Position numbers and translations under genes: made by a program
Shown here: positions 17,012-24,580 of the stretch, piece after piece
How positions within the stretch are numbered: the first letter of the stretch is position 1
Layout of the letters: the number at the start of each line of letters is the position of its first letter
DNA from: Pimelobacter simplex
GTDB taxonomy: Bacteria; Actinomycetota; Actinomycetes; Propionibacteriales; Nocardioidaceae
Direction: 5' to 3'
NCBI RefSeq assembly: GCF_900114845.1
Contig: NZ_FOUK01000006.1
Span: 196,048 to 260,047, forward strand
Length of the DNA: 64,000 bases
Notes under the pieces: generated by a model
The model's database searches: none
Seen by the model: only the letters and a program-made list of their open reading frames with translations
What the model was told of the DNA's origin: nothing

Positions 17012-18054
17012 ACGCTGCCCTCCTGGTCGCCTGCGTTCTCGTGGCCGCACTGCCAGGGGTCTTCGCGTACGCCGCACCCGTGACCCTGTGGGTGGTCCGG
17101 GCCCGGGCCCGGGCGGCGGGCGTGTTCCTCGACGACCGGCGCGCGCTCGCGGTCGGCCCGCGCGTCGACACCGTGCTCCTCGACCGCTGGGGAACGGTGA
17201 CCACCGGCCAGCTGCGCGTGGTGGCGATCGATCCCGTCGAGCCGGACCACGAGCGCAACCTGCGCTGGTTCGCGGGGGCCCTCGGCCACGCGTCGGACGA
17301 CCCGGTCGGCCGCGCGATCGCGCGGCTCTCGAGCCGCGGCAAGCTGAGCCAGGTCCAGCGGCACCACGGGGGCGGTATCAGCGGCTCGGTCGACCGGCAC
17401 CCGGTGCGCCTCGGCAGCCCCGAGTGGCTCGGCATGCAGCCGCGCAACGGCGTGGGCGTCACCGTCGGCGTCCAGGTCGACGCCCGGCCGATCGGCTACA
17501 TCACCGTCGCCGACGACGTCCGCCCCCACGCCGCCGAGGGCGTCGAGCGGCTGCGTGCCGACCAGGTCGAGCCGGTCCTCGTCTCCGACGACACCGAGGG
17601 CAACACCCGCCAGCTCGCCGCCACCTGCGGCATCGAGCAGTGGTACGCCGCGACGCCGGCCGACCAGCGCGAGCAGCTCGTCGACGAGCACCGCCGGCGC
17701 GGCCGCGTGGTCGCGGTGGCCAGCCCGACCCCGGTCCCCCACGCCGACCTCACCCTCAGCGACGCCGCGTCCACCCAGGGCATCCGCCTCGTCGACCTCG
17801 ACGTGGGCCGGGTCGCGACCGCGCTCGCGCTCACCCGCAGCGCGGCGCGCGCGACGGTCCGCTCGCGGCGGACCGGCGTCGTGCTCGGCCTGGCCGGCGT
17901 CGGCCTGGCCGCGGCGAGCGTGCTCTCGCTCCCCCTCGCCATCGGGTACGCCGTCGTGGCGTGCGGGATCGTCGCCGTGGTGGCCTCGCTCGCCACCCCC
18001 AGCCCCCCGCCGCGGCCCGTCACGCGGTCAGATCGAGCCCCATCGGCGACTTGA
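17008..18054 (+). CDS. Degenerate P-type ATPase-like (HAD) membrane protein
   Basis: 348 residues. It has a transmembrane segment (about 3-29), then regions matching the P and N domains of heavy-metal P-type ATPases, then two transmembrane segments (about 290-328). The phosphorylation motif DKTGT is D59-RWGT. The HP motif of the N domain is changed (ASDDP). TGD is replaced by SDD (193-195), and the metal-binding GDGxNDxP hinge is absent (VASPTPVP, about 238-244). The first six membrane spans of a real pump are missing. It cannot be a working pump as it stands. The intact frame and its 4-bp overlap with the PucR gene argue for a retained, possibly sensory or regulatory, role. Confidence 0.72.
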   Translation: MNAALLVACVLVAALPGVFAYAAPVTLWVVRARARAAGVFLDDRRALAVGPRVDTVLLDRWGTVTTGQLRVVAIDPVEPDHERNLRWFAGALGHASDDPVGRAIARLSSRGKLSQVQRHHGGGISGSVDRHPVRLGSPEWLGMQPRNGVGVTVGVQVDARPIGYITVADDVRPHAAEGVERLRADQVEPVLVSDDTEGNTRQLAATCGIEQWYAATPADQREQLVDEHRRRGRVVAVASPTPVPHADLTLSDAASTQGIRLVDLDVGRVATALALTRSAARATVRSRRTGVVLGLAGVGLAAASVLSLPLAIGYAVVACGIVAVVASLATPSPPPRPVTRSDRAPSAT

Positions 18055-18904
18055 CGGGGATCTCCCCCGCCGCGACGACGGCGGCCGCGACCGGGCGCAG
18101 GTCCGCGGCGAGCTGGGCGAGCTCGGCGTCGTCCAGGACGTCGTAGGCACTCTCGGCGAGCTCGTCGGTGGTCGCCTCGACGACCCGGTCGAGCTCGCGC
18201 CCGGCGTCGGTGAGCCGGCCCGCGGCGTCCGCGAGCCCGCGCCCGCGCAGGACGACGAGCTGGTCGGCCCACTCGGCGTCGTCGAGGTGCCGCGCCGCGC
18301 GGTACACCTCCGGCGGGGTGTCGCTGACCAGGCCGCGGAAGACGTGTGCGGTGCGACCGCCGATCCCGTGCGCGAGCAGGGTGGCGACGTGCCCGTCACC
18401 GCGGTGCTCGCGCAGCAGCGTGGCGGCGTGCCACAGCAGCGCGAGCGGCTCGCTCGCCGGGGGCACCGGCAGTGCGCGGTTGGCGGCGTGCAGCGGGCGG
18501 CCGGGCAGGGGCGCGGCGAGCGCCGCCCGGGCAGCGAGCTCGGCCGCGCGGGCCACGCCCTCGGCGGCGCCGCCCTCCCCCGCGCCGAGCACCCGCCGCA
18601 GCGTCGCCACCGAGCCGCGCAGCCGGGCGTCGAGGGCGGCCTGCGGTGGCGCGAACGTCCACGCGTCCGGCAGCGCCCGGCCGACGTGCTCGGCGTCGAA
18701 GTTGTAGAAGAGCGCCTGCACGAGCTCGGCCGAGGCCGGGCCCAGCGGAGCGGCGCGTCCGGCGAAGTAGCCCATCCAGAAGCCGCGGTAGCCCGCCTCC
18801 TTCAGCGCGCCCAGCGGCTCGGGCGAGAAGTAGGTGACGGCATGGATGGGCTCGAGGAGGCGCCACAGGGCGCGCGCCGAGGGGCGCACCGGGGAGGAGG
18901 TCAC
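18020..18904 (-). CDS. SCO6745 family protein
   Basis: 294 residues, helical, with the start LWRLLEPIHAVTYFSPE and the GYRGFWMGYFAGRAAPLG segment typical of the SCO6745 family of actinobacteria. These proteins resemble winged-helix (MarR-like) proteins in their C-terminal part (here about 200-270). Their function is unknown. The 3' end overlaps the preceding convergent gene by 35 bp. The start overlaps the hemerythrin gene stop by 4 bp, so it is the last gene of a short operon. Confidence 0.8.
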   Translation of the reverse strand: MTSSPVRPSARALWRLLEPIHAVTYFSPEPLGALKEAGYRGFWMGYFAGRAAPLGPASAELVQALFYNFDAEHVGRALPDAWTFAPPQAALDARLRGSVATLRRVLGAGEGGAAEGVARAAELAARAALAAPLPGRPLHAANRALPVPPASEPLALLWHAATLLREHRGDGHVATLLAHGIGGRTAHVFRGLVSDTPPEVYRAARHLDDAEWADQLVVLRGRGLADAAGRLTDAGRELDRVVEATTDELAESAYDVLDDAELAQLAADLRPVAAAVVAAGEIPVKSPMGLDLTA

Positions 18905-19455
18905 ACCTCAGTGTCCTCCAGCAGCCCTTCCTTGCGCGCGGCGCGGACGATGCGCCGCACGTTGTCGACGTCGCCGCAGCCCTCGTCGACGAGGGCGTTG
19001 CGCCGGGCCGCCCACTTCTCACCGAGGCCGTAGCGAATGCGCTCGGAGACCTCGGTACGGGCCGGCTCGAGGATCGACAGCTCCTCCTCGGCGATGTGGT
19101 GGGCGACGAGGCTGCTGAGCTTCTCGACGGCTTCCTGGAAGGCCCGGGTCTCGGTGCCCTTGAGCTCGAGGACGGCGAGCAGGGCCGCATTGCCCTCGGC
19201 GTGCTCCTCGGTCCCGTGCTCGACGTCGTCCTGGTCGACGTCGTGGACCTGGTTGCGGAGCACCGGGTACACGAGCTCCTCCTCGGCCTCGCCGTGGGCG
19301 ATGAGCACGTCCGCGAACGCCCGTCTGATGGCATCGCGGTCAGACGTGCCCAGCCGGAGCTGGGACAGCAGGCGTTCGAAGCGGCGGTGGTCCTCGGCGA
19401 TCAGGTCGAGCACGTCACCGTACTCGGGCCGGCCGAGATCGATCGCGGTTGTCAT
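18901..19455 (-). CDS. Hemerythrin HHE domain protein
   Basis: 184 residues. The HHE pattern is visible: an N-terminal His in AEDHRRFE, H-G-E-A-E-E-E (about 53-59), a His/Glu stretch HGTEEHAEGN, and SSLVAHHIAEEE (about 114-125). These would bind a di-iron centre that senses or carries O2 or NO. About 50 residues with Cys at the C-terminus extend past the domain. It overlaps the following gene by 4 bp. Its own start overlaps the stop of the reductase-like gene, which suggests a shared redox role. Confidence 0.88.
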   Translation of the reverse strand: MTTAIDLGRPEYGDVLDLIAEDHRRFERLLSQLRLGTSDRDAIRRAFADVLIAHGEAEEELVYPVLRNQVHDVDQDDVEHGTEEHAEGNAALLAVLELKGTETRAFQEAVEKLSSLVAHHIAEEELSILEPARTEVSERIRYGLGEKWAARRNALVDEGCGDVDNVRRIVRAARKEGLLEDTEV

Positions 19456-21143
19456 GGCGCGGGAAGTACCCGCAAGTCCTCCAGATAGCCGTGCACGAGG
19501 GAGACGGCCGACGCCCCCTCACCGCTCGCGCTCGCAACCCGCTTCATCGACCCCGAGCGGATGTCGCCCGCCGCGAAGACGCCCGGCACGCAGGTGGCGA
19601 GGTTCGCCGGCGGAAGGCCGTCGATCCAGCACTCCGTGGGCACGTCGCGTCCGGTCAGCACGAAGCCGTGCTCGTCGCGCAGCACCGCGTCGGCGAGCCA
19701 GTCGCAGTGCGGGGCGGCGCCGATGAGCAGGAACAGCCCGCCCGCCTCGACCTTCTCCTCCGCGCCCGTGCGGACGTCGCGCAGCAGCAGCCAGCCGAGC
19801 TGGCCGTCGGTCGCGCCGCCGTCGACGATCTCGGTGCAGGGACGGACGGACACCCGCGGGTTCCACTCGATCTCGTCGATCAGGTAGCGCGACATGGTCG
19901 CCGCGAGCTCCTCGCGGCGGATCAGGATCGTCACCGAGCGGGCGAACCGGGCGAGGTGGATGGCGGCCTGGCCGGCGGAGTTGCCGCCGCCGACGACGTA
20001 GACGTCGCGGTCCTCCATCTCGCGCGCGGCGGCCATCGCGGCGCCGTAGTTGACGCCCGCGCCGACCAGCTCCTCGAGTGCGGGGACGCCGAGCCGCCGG
20101 TAGGCCACGCCCGACGCGACGAGCACCGAGCGGGCGCGCACGGACCCGCCGCTGGTGACCAGCGTGTGCGGCTCGCCGTCGGTGCCGGGCCGCAGCTCGT
20201 CGACCGGCCAGCCGGTGAAGAAGCGGGCCCCGAACCGGATCGCCTGCACCCGCGCACGCTGGCCGAGGCGCATCCCCGAGATGCCGCGCGGGAAGCCCAG
20301 GTAGTTGCGGATCATCGAGCTGGTCCCGGCCTGCCCACCGATCACCTCCGACTCGATCACCACCGTCGACAGGCCCTCCGAGGCGCCGTACACGGCCGCG
20401 GCGAGCCCGGCCGGACCGGCGCCGACCACGGCGAGGTCGACCACCGTGTCGACCTCGATGTCGGAGGGACGGCCGTAGATCATCGCCGCCAGCTCCCGGG
20501 TCGAGGAGGGCCGCAGCACCGGCCGGTCCGCGAACGGACGGGCGGCCAGGTGCACCAGCGGGTACGCCGGGGGCCCGGTCACCAGTGCCAGCGCCTCCTG
20601 CCCCTGCGGGCTCTCGGGCGGGTAGGTGCGGTGCGGCATCCCCTGCCGGTCGAGGAAGTCGCGGATCGCCAGCGCGAGCGGCCCCGGCTCGGGCGTGATG
20701 ATCCGCACCGAGTCGATCTCGGAGGTCGCGACCGTCGCGCCCCAGTCGCTGAGCAGCTCGGTGATCGCGTAGTGGAACTCCTCGTCCCGCCGCGCCTGGG
20801 GCAGCACCAGATACGTGTCGAACTTGCCCTTCTGCAGGTAGGGCCGCAGCGAGATGCTCTCGTCGGCGAACCGCGCGATCGGGATCGCGACCACCCGGCG
20901 CGCGGTCGGGACCAGCGTGCGCCACTCGTGCATCGCCACCAGGACGTGCTGGTCGGGCAGCTGCGAGTCGGTGACCACCAGCGCGACGGGGGCACCGCGC
21001 TCGGCGGCGGCGACCAGCTCGGCGTGCGCCTCGGCGGCGCTCGCGGCCGCGCGGACGTCGTACTCGTGGGCGTAGCGGCGGAACTGGTCGGCAAGGACGT
21101 CGAGGTGCTCGCCGGAGACGAGCAGGATGACGGGATCGGTCAC
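19452..21143 (-). CDS. Fused response-regulator / thioredoxin-reductase-like flavoprotein
   Basis: 563 residues from a GTG at 21143 (the ribosome site is weak). Residues 1-125 resemble a receiver domain with a possible acceptor Asp (VVTDSQLPDQ, D59). Residues 235-555 are a thioredoxin-reductase-type flavoprotein: FAD motif GAGPAG (241-246), GGQAG (269-273), NADPH motif GGGNSAG (385-391) and a C-terminal FAAGDIRSG. The redox CxxC normally in Y-CATC-D is replaced by YGAAMA (366-371), so it should not reduce thioredoxin in the classical way. A thioredoxin-disulfide-reductase name, common for this family, may therefore mislead. It precedes the hemerythrin gene with overlap. Confidence 0.87.
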   Translation of the reverse strand: MTDPVILLVSGEHLDVLADQFRRYAHEYDVRAAASAAEAHAELVAAAERGAPVALVVTDSQLPDQHVLVAMHEWRTLVPTARRVVAIPIARFADESISLRPYLQKGKFDTYLVLPQARRDEEFHYAITELLSDWGATVATSEIDSVRIITPEPGPLALAIRDFLDRQGMPHRTYPPESPQGQEALALVTGPPAYPLVHLAARPFADRPVLRPSSTRELAAMIYGRPSDIEVDTVVDLAVVGAGPAGLAAAVYGASEGLSTVVIESEVIGGQAGTSSMIRNYLGFPRGISGMRLGQRARVQAIRFGARFFTGWPVDELRPGTDGEPHTLVTSGGSVRARSVLVASGVAYRRLGVPALEELVGAGVNYGAAMAAAREMEDRDVYVVGGGNSAGQAAIHLARFARSVTILIRREELAATMSRYLIDEIEWNPRVSVRPCTEIVDGGATDGQLGWLLLRDVRTGAEEKVEAGGLFLLIGAAPHCDWLADAVLRDEHGFVLTGRDVPTECWIDGLPPANLATCVPGVFAAGDIRSGSMKRVASASGEGASAVSLVHGYLEDLRVLPAP

Positions 21144-21175
21144 CGCACCAGTGTGGACCGTCCGGCCCGCGCCGC

Positions 21176-22534
21176 CTAGATCACCAGGTTGAGCGCCATC
21201 ACGAACACCAGCCCGGTCACCGACAGCAGCGTCTCCATCGCCGACCAGGTCTTGAGGGTCTGGCCGACGGTCATCCCGAAGTACTCCTTGACCAGCCAGA
21301 ACCCGGCGTCGTTGACGTGCGAGAAGAACACCGAGCCGGAGCCGATCGCGAGCACCATCAGCGACACCTCGCCGGTGGAGAGCTGCGCGGTGAGCGGGGC
21401 GAGGAGGCCGGAGGCGGTGACGGTGGCGACCGTCGCGGAGCCGGTGGCGAGCCGGATGAGGACGGCGACGAACCAGGCGAGCAGCAGCACCGAGATGTTG
21501 CTGTCGGCGACCTTCTCGGCGACCAGGGTGCCGATCCCGGTGTCGACGAGGGACTGCTTGAAGCCACCGCCCGCCGAGACGATGAGCAGGATGCCGGCGA
21601 CGCCGGGCAGCGACGACTCGAGCGACTTGCCGACGCCGTCGCGGCCCATGCCGGAGCCGAGGCCGAGGGTGAACATGCCGACGACGACGGCGATGAGGAG
21701 CGCGATGAGCGGCGTCCCCAGCACGTCGAGCGTGCGGCGGACGGCGGACCCCTCGTCGTCCACGAAGATGTCGGCGAGCGCCTTGCCCATCATCAGCACG
21801 GCGGGCAGCAGCACGGAGGCGAGGGTGACGGCGAACGAGGGACGCGTGGCGGAGTCCTCGTCGGGGCGGCCCTCGAAGTGCTCCGGCACGCCGATCACGA
21901 CGTAGCGGCCGACCAGCCCGAAGACGGGCCCGGCGATGATGACGGTGGGGATCGCGACCGCGACGCCGAGCGCGAGGGTGGTGCCGAGGTTGGCGTCGAG
22001 GTAGTCGATCGCGGTGAGCGGTCCCGGGTGCGGCGGGACCAGGCCGTGCATCGCGGACAGGCCGGCCAGCGCCGGGATGCCGATGGTGACCAGCGACTGC
22101 CCCGAGCGGCGAGCGACCAGGTAGATCACCGGCATCAGCAGCACGAGGCCGATCTCGAAGAACATCGGGAGGCCGATGATCGCGCCGACGACCGCCATCG
22201 CCCACGGCAGTGCGCGCGGCGAGGAGTGGCCGATGATCGTGTCGACGATCTGGTCGGCCCCGCCGCTGTCGGCGAGCAGCTTGCCGAACATGGCGCCGAG
22301 CGCGATGAGGATGCCGACGCCGGCGGCCGTCGAGCCGAAGCCCGCCGTGTAGCTGTCGAGCGCCGTCTGGACGCCGACCCCGGCGGTCACGCCGACGGTG
22401 AGCGCGCCCGCCGTCAGGGCGAGGAACGGGTGCAGCCGCGCGACGATGATGAGGACGACGATCACCGCGATGCCGAGGAGCGCGGCGAGCAGCAGCCGCC
22501 CCTCGGAGGCGACCGGGTCGACGAGGTCGCTCAC
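21176..22534 (-). CDS. gntP: GntP family gluconate:H+ symporter
   Basis: 452 residues with about 12 hydrophobic segments and the GntP landmarks FGKLLADSGGADQIVDTII, FFEIGLVLLMPV and LVPPHPGPL. It imports gluconate or a related sugar acid across the cytoplasmic membrane. The start overlaps the end of the gluconokinase gene by 4 bp, so uptake and phosphorylation are co-expressed. No GntR-type regulator is adjacent. Confidence 0.92.
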   Translation of the reverse strand: MSDLVDPVASEGRLLLAALLGIAVIVVLIIVARLHPFLALTAGALTVGVTAGVGVQTALDSYTAGFGSTAAGVGILIALGAMFGKLLADSGGADQIVDTIIGHSSPRALPWAMAVVGAIIGLPMFFEIGLVLLMPVIYLVARRSGQSLVTIGIPALAGLSAMHGLVPPHPGPLTAIDYLDANLGTTLALGVAVAIPTVIIAGPVFGLVGRYVVIGVPEHFEGRPDEDSATRPSFAVTLASVLLPAVLMMGKALADIFVDDEGSAVRRTLDVLGTPLIALLIAVVVGMFTLGLGSGMGRDGVGKSLESSLPGVAGILLIVSAGGGFKQSLVDTGIGTLVAEKVADSNISVLLLAWFVAVLIRLATGSATVATVTASGLLAPLTAQLSTGEVSLMVLAIGSGSVFFSHVNDAGFWLVKEYFGMTVGQTLKTWSAMETLLSVTGLVFVMALNLVI

Positions 22535-23037
22535 CGGCCGAGCTCCGCGACGACCTGGTCGACGATCGCGTCGACGCTCTGGTCGACGTCGACCACGAAC
22601 CCCGCCTCGTCGGCGGCGAGCGGCTCGAGCGTCGCGAACTGCGAGTCGAGCAGGGACGTCGGCATGAAGTGGCCCGGCCGGCTGGCCTGGCGCCGGGCGA
22701 TCACGTCATGGGTGCCGTCGAGGTGGACGAACCACGACCGGGGCGCGTGCCGGCGCAGCTGGTCGCGGTAGACGTGCTTGAGCGCCGAGCAGCTGATCAC
22801 GCCCCCGGCGGCGTCGTGGTCGGCGAGCCAGCCGCCGATCGCCTCGAGCCACGGGTGCCGGTCCGTGTCGTCGAGGGCGTGGCCGGCGGCCATCTTGGCG
22901 ATGTTCTCGGGTGGGTGGAAGTCGTCGGCGTCCGCGAACGGCACGCCGAGACGTTGCCCGAGCGCGGCACCGACCGTCGACTTTCCCGAGCCGGAGACAC
23001 CCATCACGACCACCAGGGGCACACTCACCCGACCCAC
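22531..23037 (-). CDS. gntK: Gluconokinase
   Basis: 168 residues, normal for GntK. A P-loop GVSGSGKST (13-21), the DADDFHPPENIAKM segment that binds gluconate, SCSALKHVYRDQLR and the HFMPTSLLDSQFATLE stretch are all present. It converts gluconate plus ATP to 6-phosphogluconate, feeding the pentose phosphate or Entner-Doudoroff route. First gene of the gntK-gntP operon. Confidence 0.95.
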   Translation of the reverse strand: MGRVSVPLVVVMGVSGSGKSTVGAALGQRLGVPFADADDFHPPENIAKMAAGHALDDTDRHPWLEAIGGWLADHDAAGGVISCSALKHVYRDQLRRHAPRSWFVHLDGTHDVIARRQASRPGHFMPTSLLDSQFATLEPLAADEAGFVVDVDQSVDAIVDQVVAELGR

Positions 23038-23061
23038 GATGCCCTAGGCTGGGTCGACGCC

Positions 23062-23682
23062 ATGGAGAACACGCCCGAACCCGCACTCGCCGCCCTGATC
23101 GACCAGCTCAAGGGAGAGGAGTACGACGTCTCCGAGCCCCTTCCCGGGGTGCTCCACGTCAAGGGACGCTTCTCCAACCCGGAGCGGATCGCACTGCGGG
23201 CCGCCGCCGAGGCCGGCGACCACGCGGTCGCCGTCTGGGCCACCAGCCACCACGACGACTGGGCCCTCGTCGGCTGGGCGCGGCCCGACCTCGTCGCGAT
23301 CACCCAGAAGGGCGCCACGCCGCAGCGCTGGCGGCACCGCCGGCTGCCCCCGACGCTGCGCCCCGACGCGCAGACCTTCCTCGAGGGCGCCTCGTCCCCC
23401 TTCGACATCGTGACCCGCCCCAAGCACCAGCCCACCCCGGCGGCCCGCGAGGTGCTCGACCGCTTCGGCATCACCGACCCGCCCCCGCCGGGCTGGGTCC
23501 CGCCGGTGGTCGAGGCGCCCGTGGTCCAGGAGAGCCTGGTCCCGGCCGCCCCCGTGAAGCCCAAGCGGGTGGCCGCGCCCAAGGCGCCGGCCAAGCCCGA
23601 GAAGCCGGAGCCGGTCGTCGCGATCTGCCCGACCTGCTTCATGGCGCTGCCGGCCACCGGCATCTGCGACAACTGCGGCTGA
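23062..23682 (+). CDS. Conserved protein with C-terminal zinc-ribbon-like motif
   Basis: 206 residues from the ATG at 23062. The first 140 residues form a globular domain that is not recognised (landmarks GVLHVKGRFSNPER and AVWATSHHDDWAL). A Pro/Lys/Ala linker (about 150-185) leads to a four-cysteine C-terminus, CPTCF...CDNCG, which is likely to bind zinc. It is divergent from gntK and followed 14 bp later by a Nudix gene. The function is unknown. Confidence 0.72.
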   Translation: MENTPEPALAALIDQLKGEEYDVSEPLPGVLHVKGRFSNPERIALRAAAEAGDHAVAVWATSHHDDWALVGWARPDLVAITQKGATPQRWRHRRLPPTLRPDAQTFLEGASSPFDIVTRPKHQPTPAAREVLDRFGITDPPPPGWVPPVVEAPVVQESLVPAAPVKPKRVAAPKAPAKPEKPEPVVAICPTCFMALPATGICDNCG

Positions 23683-23696
23683 CGGTCCGCGCTGCC

Positions 23697-24113
23697 GTGC
23701 CCCACCGCCGCCTCGTCGTCGGCGCGATCCTGGTCGACGACCTGGGCGCGCCGTCCCGGGTGCTCGCGTGCCGTCGTACCCGCCCGGAGGCGATCGCCGG
23801 GCGCTGGGAGTTCCCGGGCGGCAAGGTCGAGCCCGGCGAGACGCCGGCCGCGGCACTGGTCCGCGAGGTCGCCGAGGAGCTGGGCGCCGCGATCGAGGTC
23901 GGCGCCGAGCTCCGCGACGCGGCGGGCGGGCGCTGGCCGATCGACGAGCGCTACGAGCTGGCCCTGCTGTTCGCCGTCGTGGCCCCCGGCGAGTTGCCCC
24001 GGGCGGGCAGCGACCACGACGAGCTGCGCTGGCTGAGCGCCGACACCCTCGGCTCGGTCGACTGGCTGCCCTCGGACACCCAGGCCCTCCCCCGCCTGCG
24101 GGCGCTGCTCTAG
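23697..24113 (+). CDS. Nudix hydrolase, MutT-like (8-oxo-dGTP diphosphatase type)
   Basis: 138 residues from a GTG at 23697. A complete Nudix box (GGKVEPGE...REVAEELGA, about 40-63) follows WEFPGG, as in MutT proteins that remove oxidised nucleotides such as 8-oxo-dGTP. The C-terminal half has the usual short MutT ending with W-L and a D-W-L-P-S-D stretch. Its stop overlaps that of the convergent MarR gene by 4 bp. The substrate is inferred from family likeness. Confidence 0.85.
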   Translation: MPHRRLVVGAILVDDLGAPSRVLACRRTRPEAIAGRWEFPGGKVEPGETPAAALVREVAEELGAAIEVGAELRDAAGGRWPIDERYELALLFAVVAPGELPRAGSDHDELRWLSADTLGSVDWLPSDTQALPRLRALL

Positions 24114-24493
24114 GCCCAGCTGCTGGCGAGCACCTCGCGGTGGGTGGGCAGCGCGGCGTCGTAGACCTCGTGCCCCTTCTCGGTCAGGCAGACGAAGACG
24201 CTGCGCCGGTCGTTCTCGCACGCCGAGCGCGAGACCAGGCCGTCCTTCTCGAGCCGGGTGATCGCCCGGGACAGGGCGCTCTGGCTGAGGTGGATGTCGC
24301 CGGCGAGCTCGGCCATGCGGTACTTGCCGCAGTTGGCGTCGACCACCCGGTCGAGGGTCTCGAACTCGCTGAGCCCGATGCCGTGCCGGTCCTGGAGCGC
24401 CTTCTCGAGCGCACAGCTCACCGCGGCGTGCCGGTCGAGCAGCTGGCGCCACTCGGCGACCAGGGGGCTCGGGACGACGGCGGCCTTCGGCAT
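24110..24493 (-). CDS. MarR family transcriptional regulator
   Basis: 127 residues. The winged helix is clear: MAELAGDIHLSQSALSRAI as recognition region and RLEKDGLVSRSACENDRRS as wing, with the D-x-R typical of MarR. It lies divergent from an MFS drug exporter gene, with a 27-bp palindrome between them, which is the standard arrangement for a MarR repressor that controls its own efflux pump. Confidence 0.92.
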   Translation of the reverse strand: MPKAAVVPSPLVAEWRQLLDRHAAVSCALEKALQDRHGIGLSEFETLDRVVDANCGKYRMAELAGDIHLSQSALSRAITRLEKDGLVSRSACENDRRSVFVCLTEKGHEVYDAALPTHREVLASSWA

Positions 24494-24522
24494 GCCCGCA
24501 TCCTAGCCAGCAGGCAAATTTT

Positions 24523-24549
24523 ATGCAAACGCATTATTTGCGCTTGCAT
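24523..24549. promoter_or_regulatory. Operator palindrome between marR-like gene and MFS exporter
   Basis: Arms ATGCAAACGCA (24523-24533) and TGCGCTTGCAT (24539-24549) match with one mismatch over a TTATT centre. A further half-site-like ATGCGTGTGCAT follows at 24553-24564. The site is AT-rich against the surrounding DNA and lies 30 bp from both starts, as expected for a MarR dimer binding site. Confidence 0.75.
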
Positions 24550-24580
24550 TGAATGCGTGTGCATGGAAGCCTTCTGTCCC

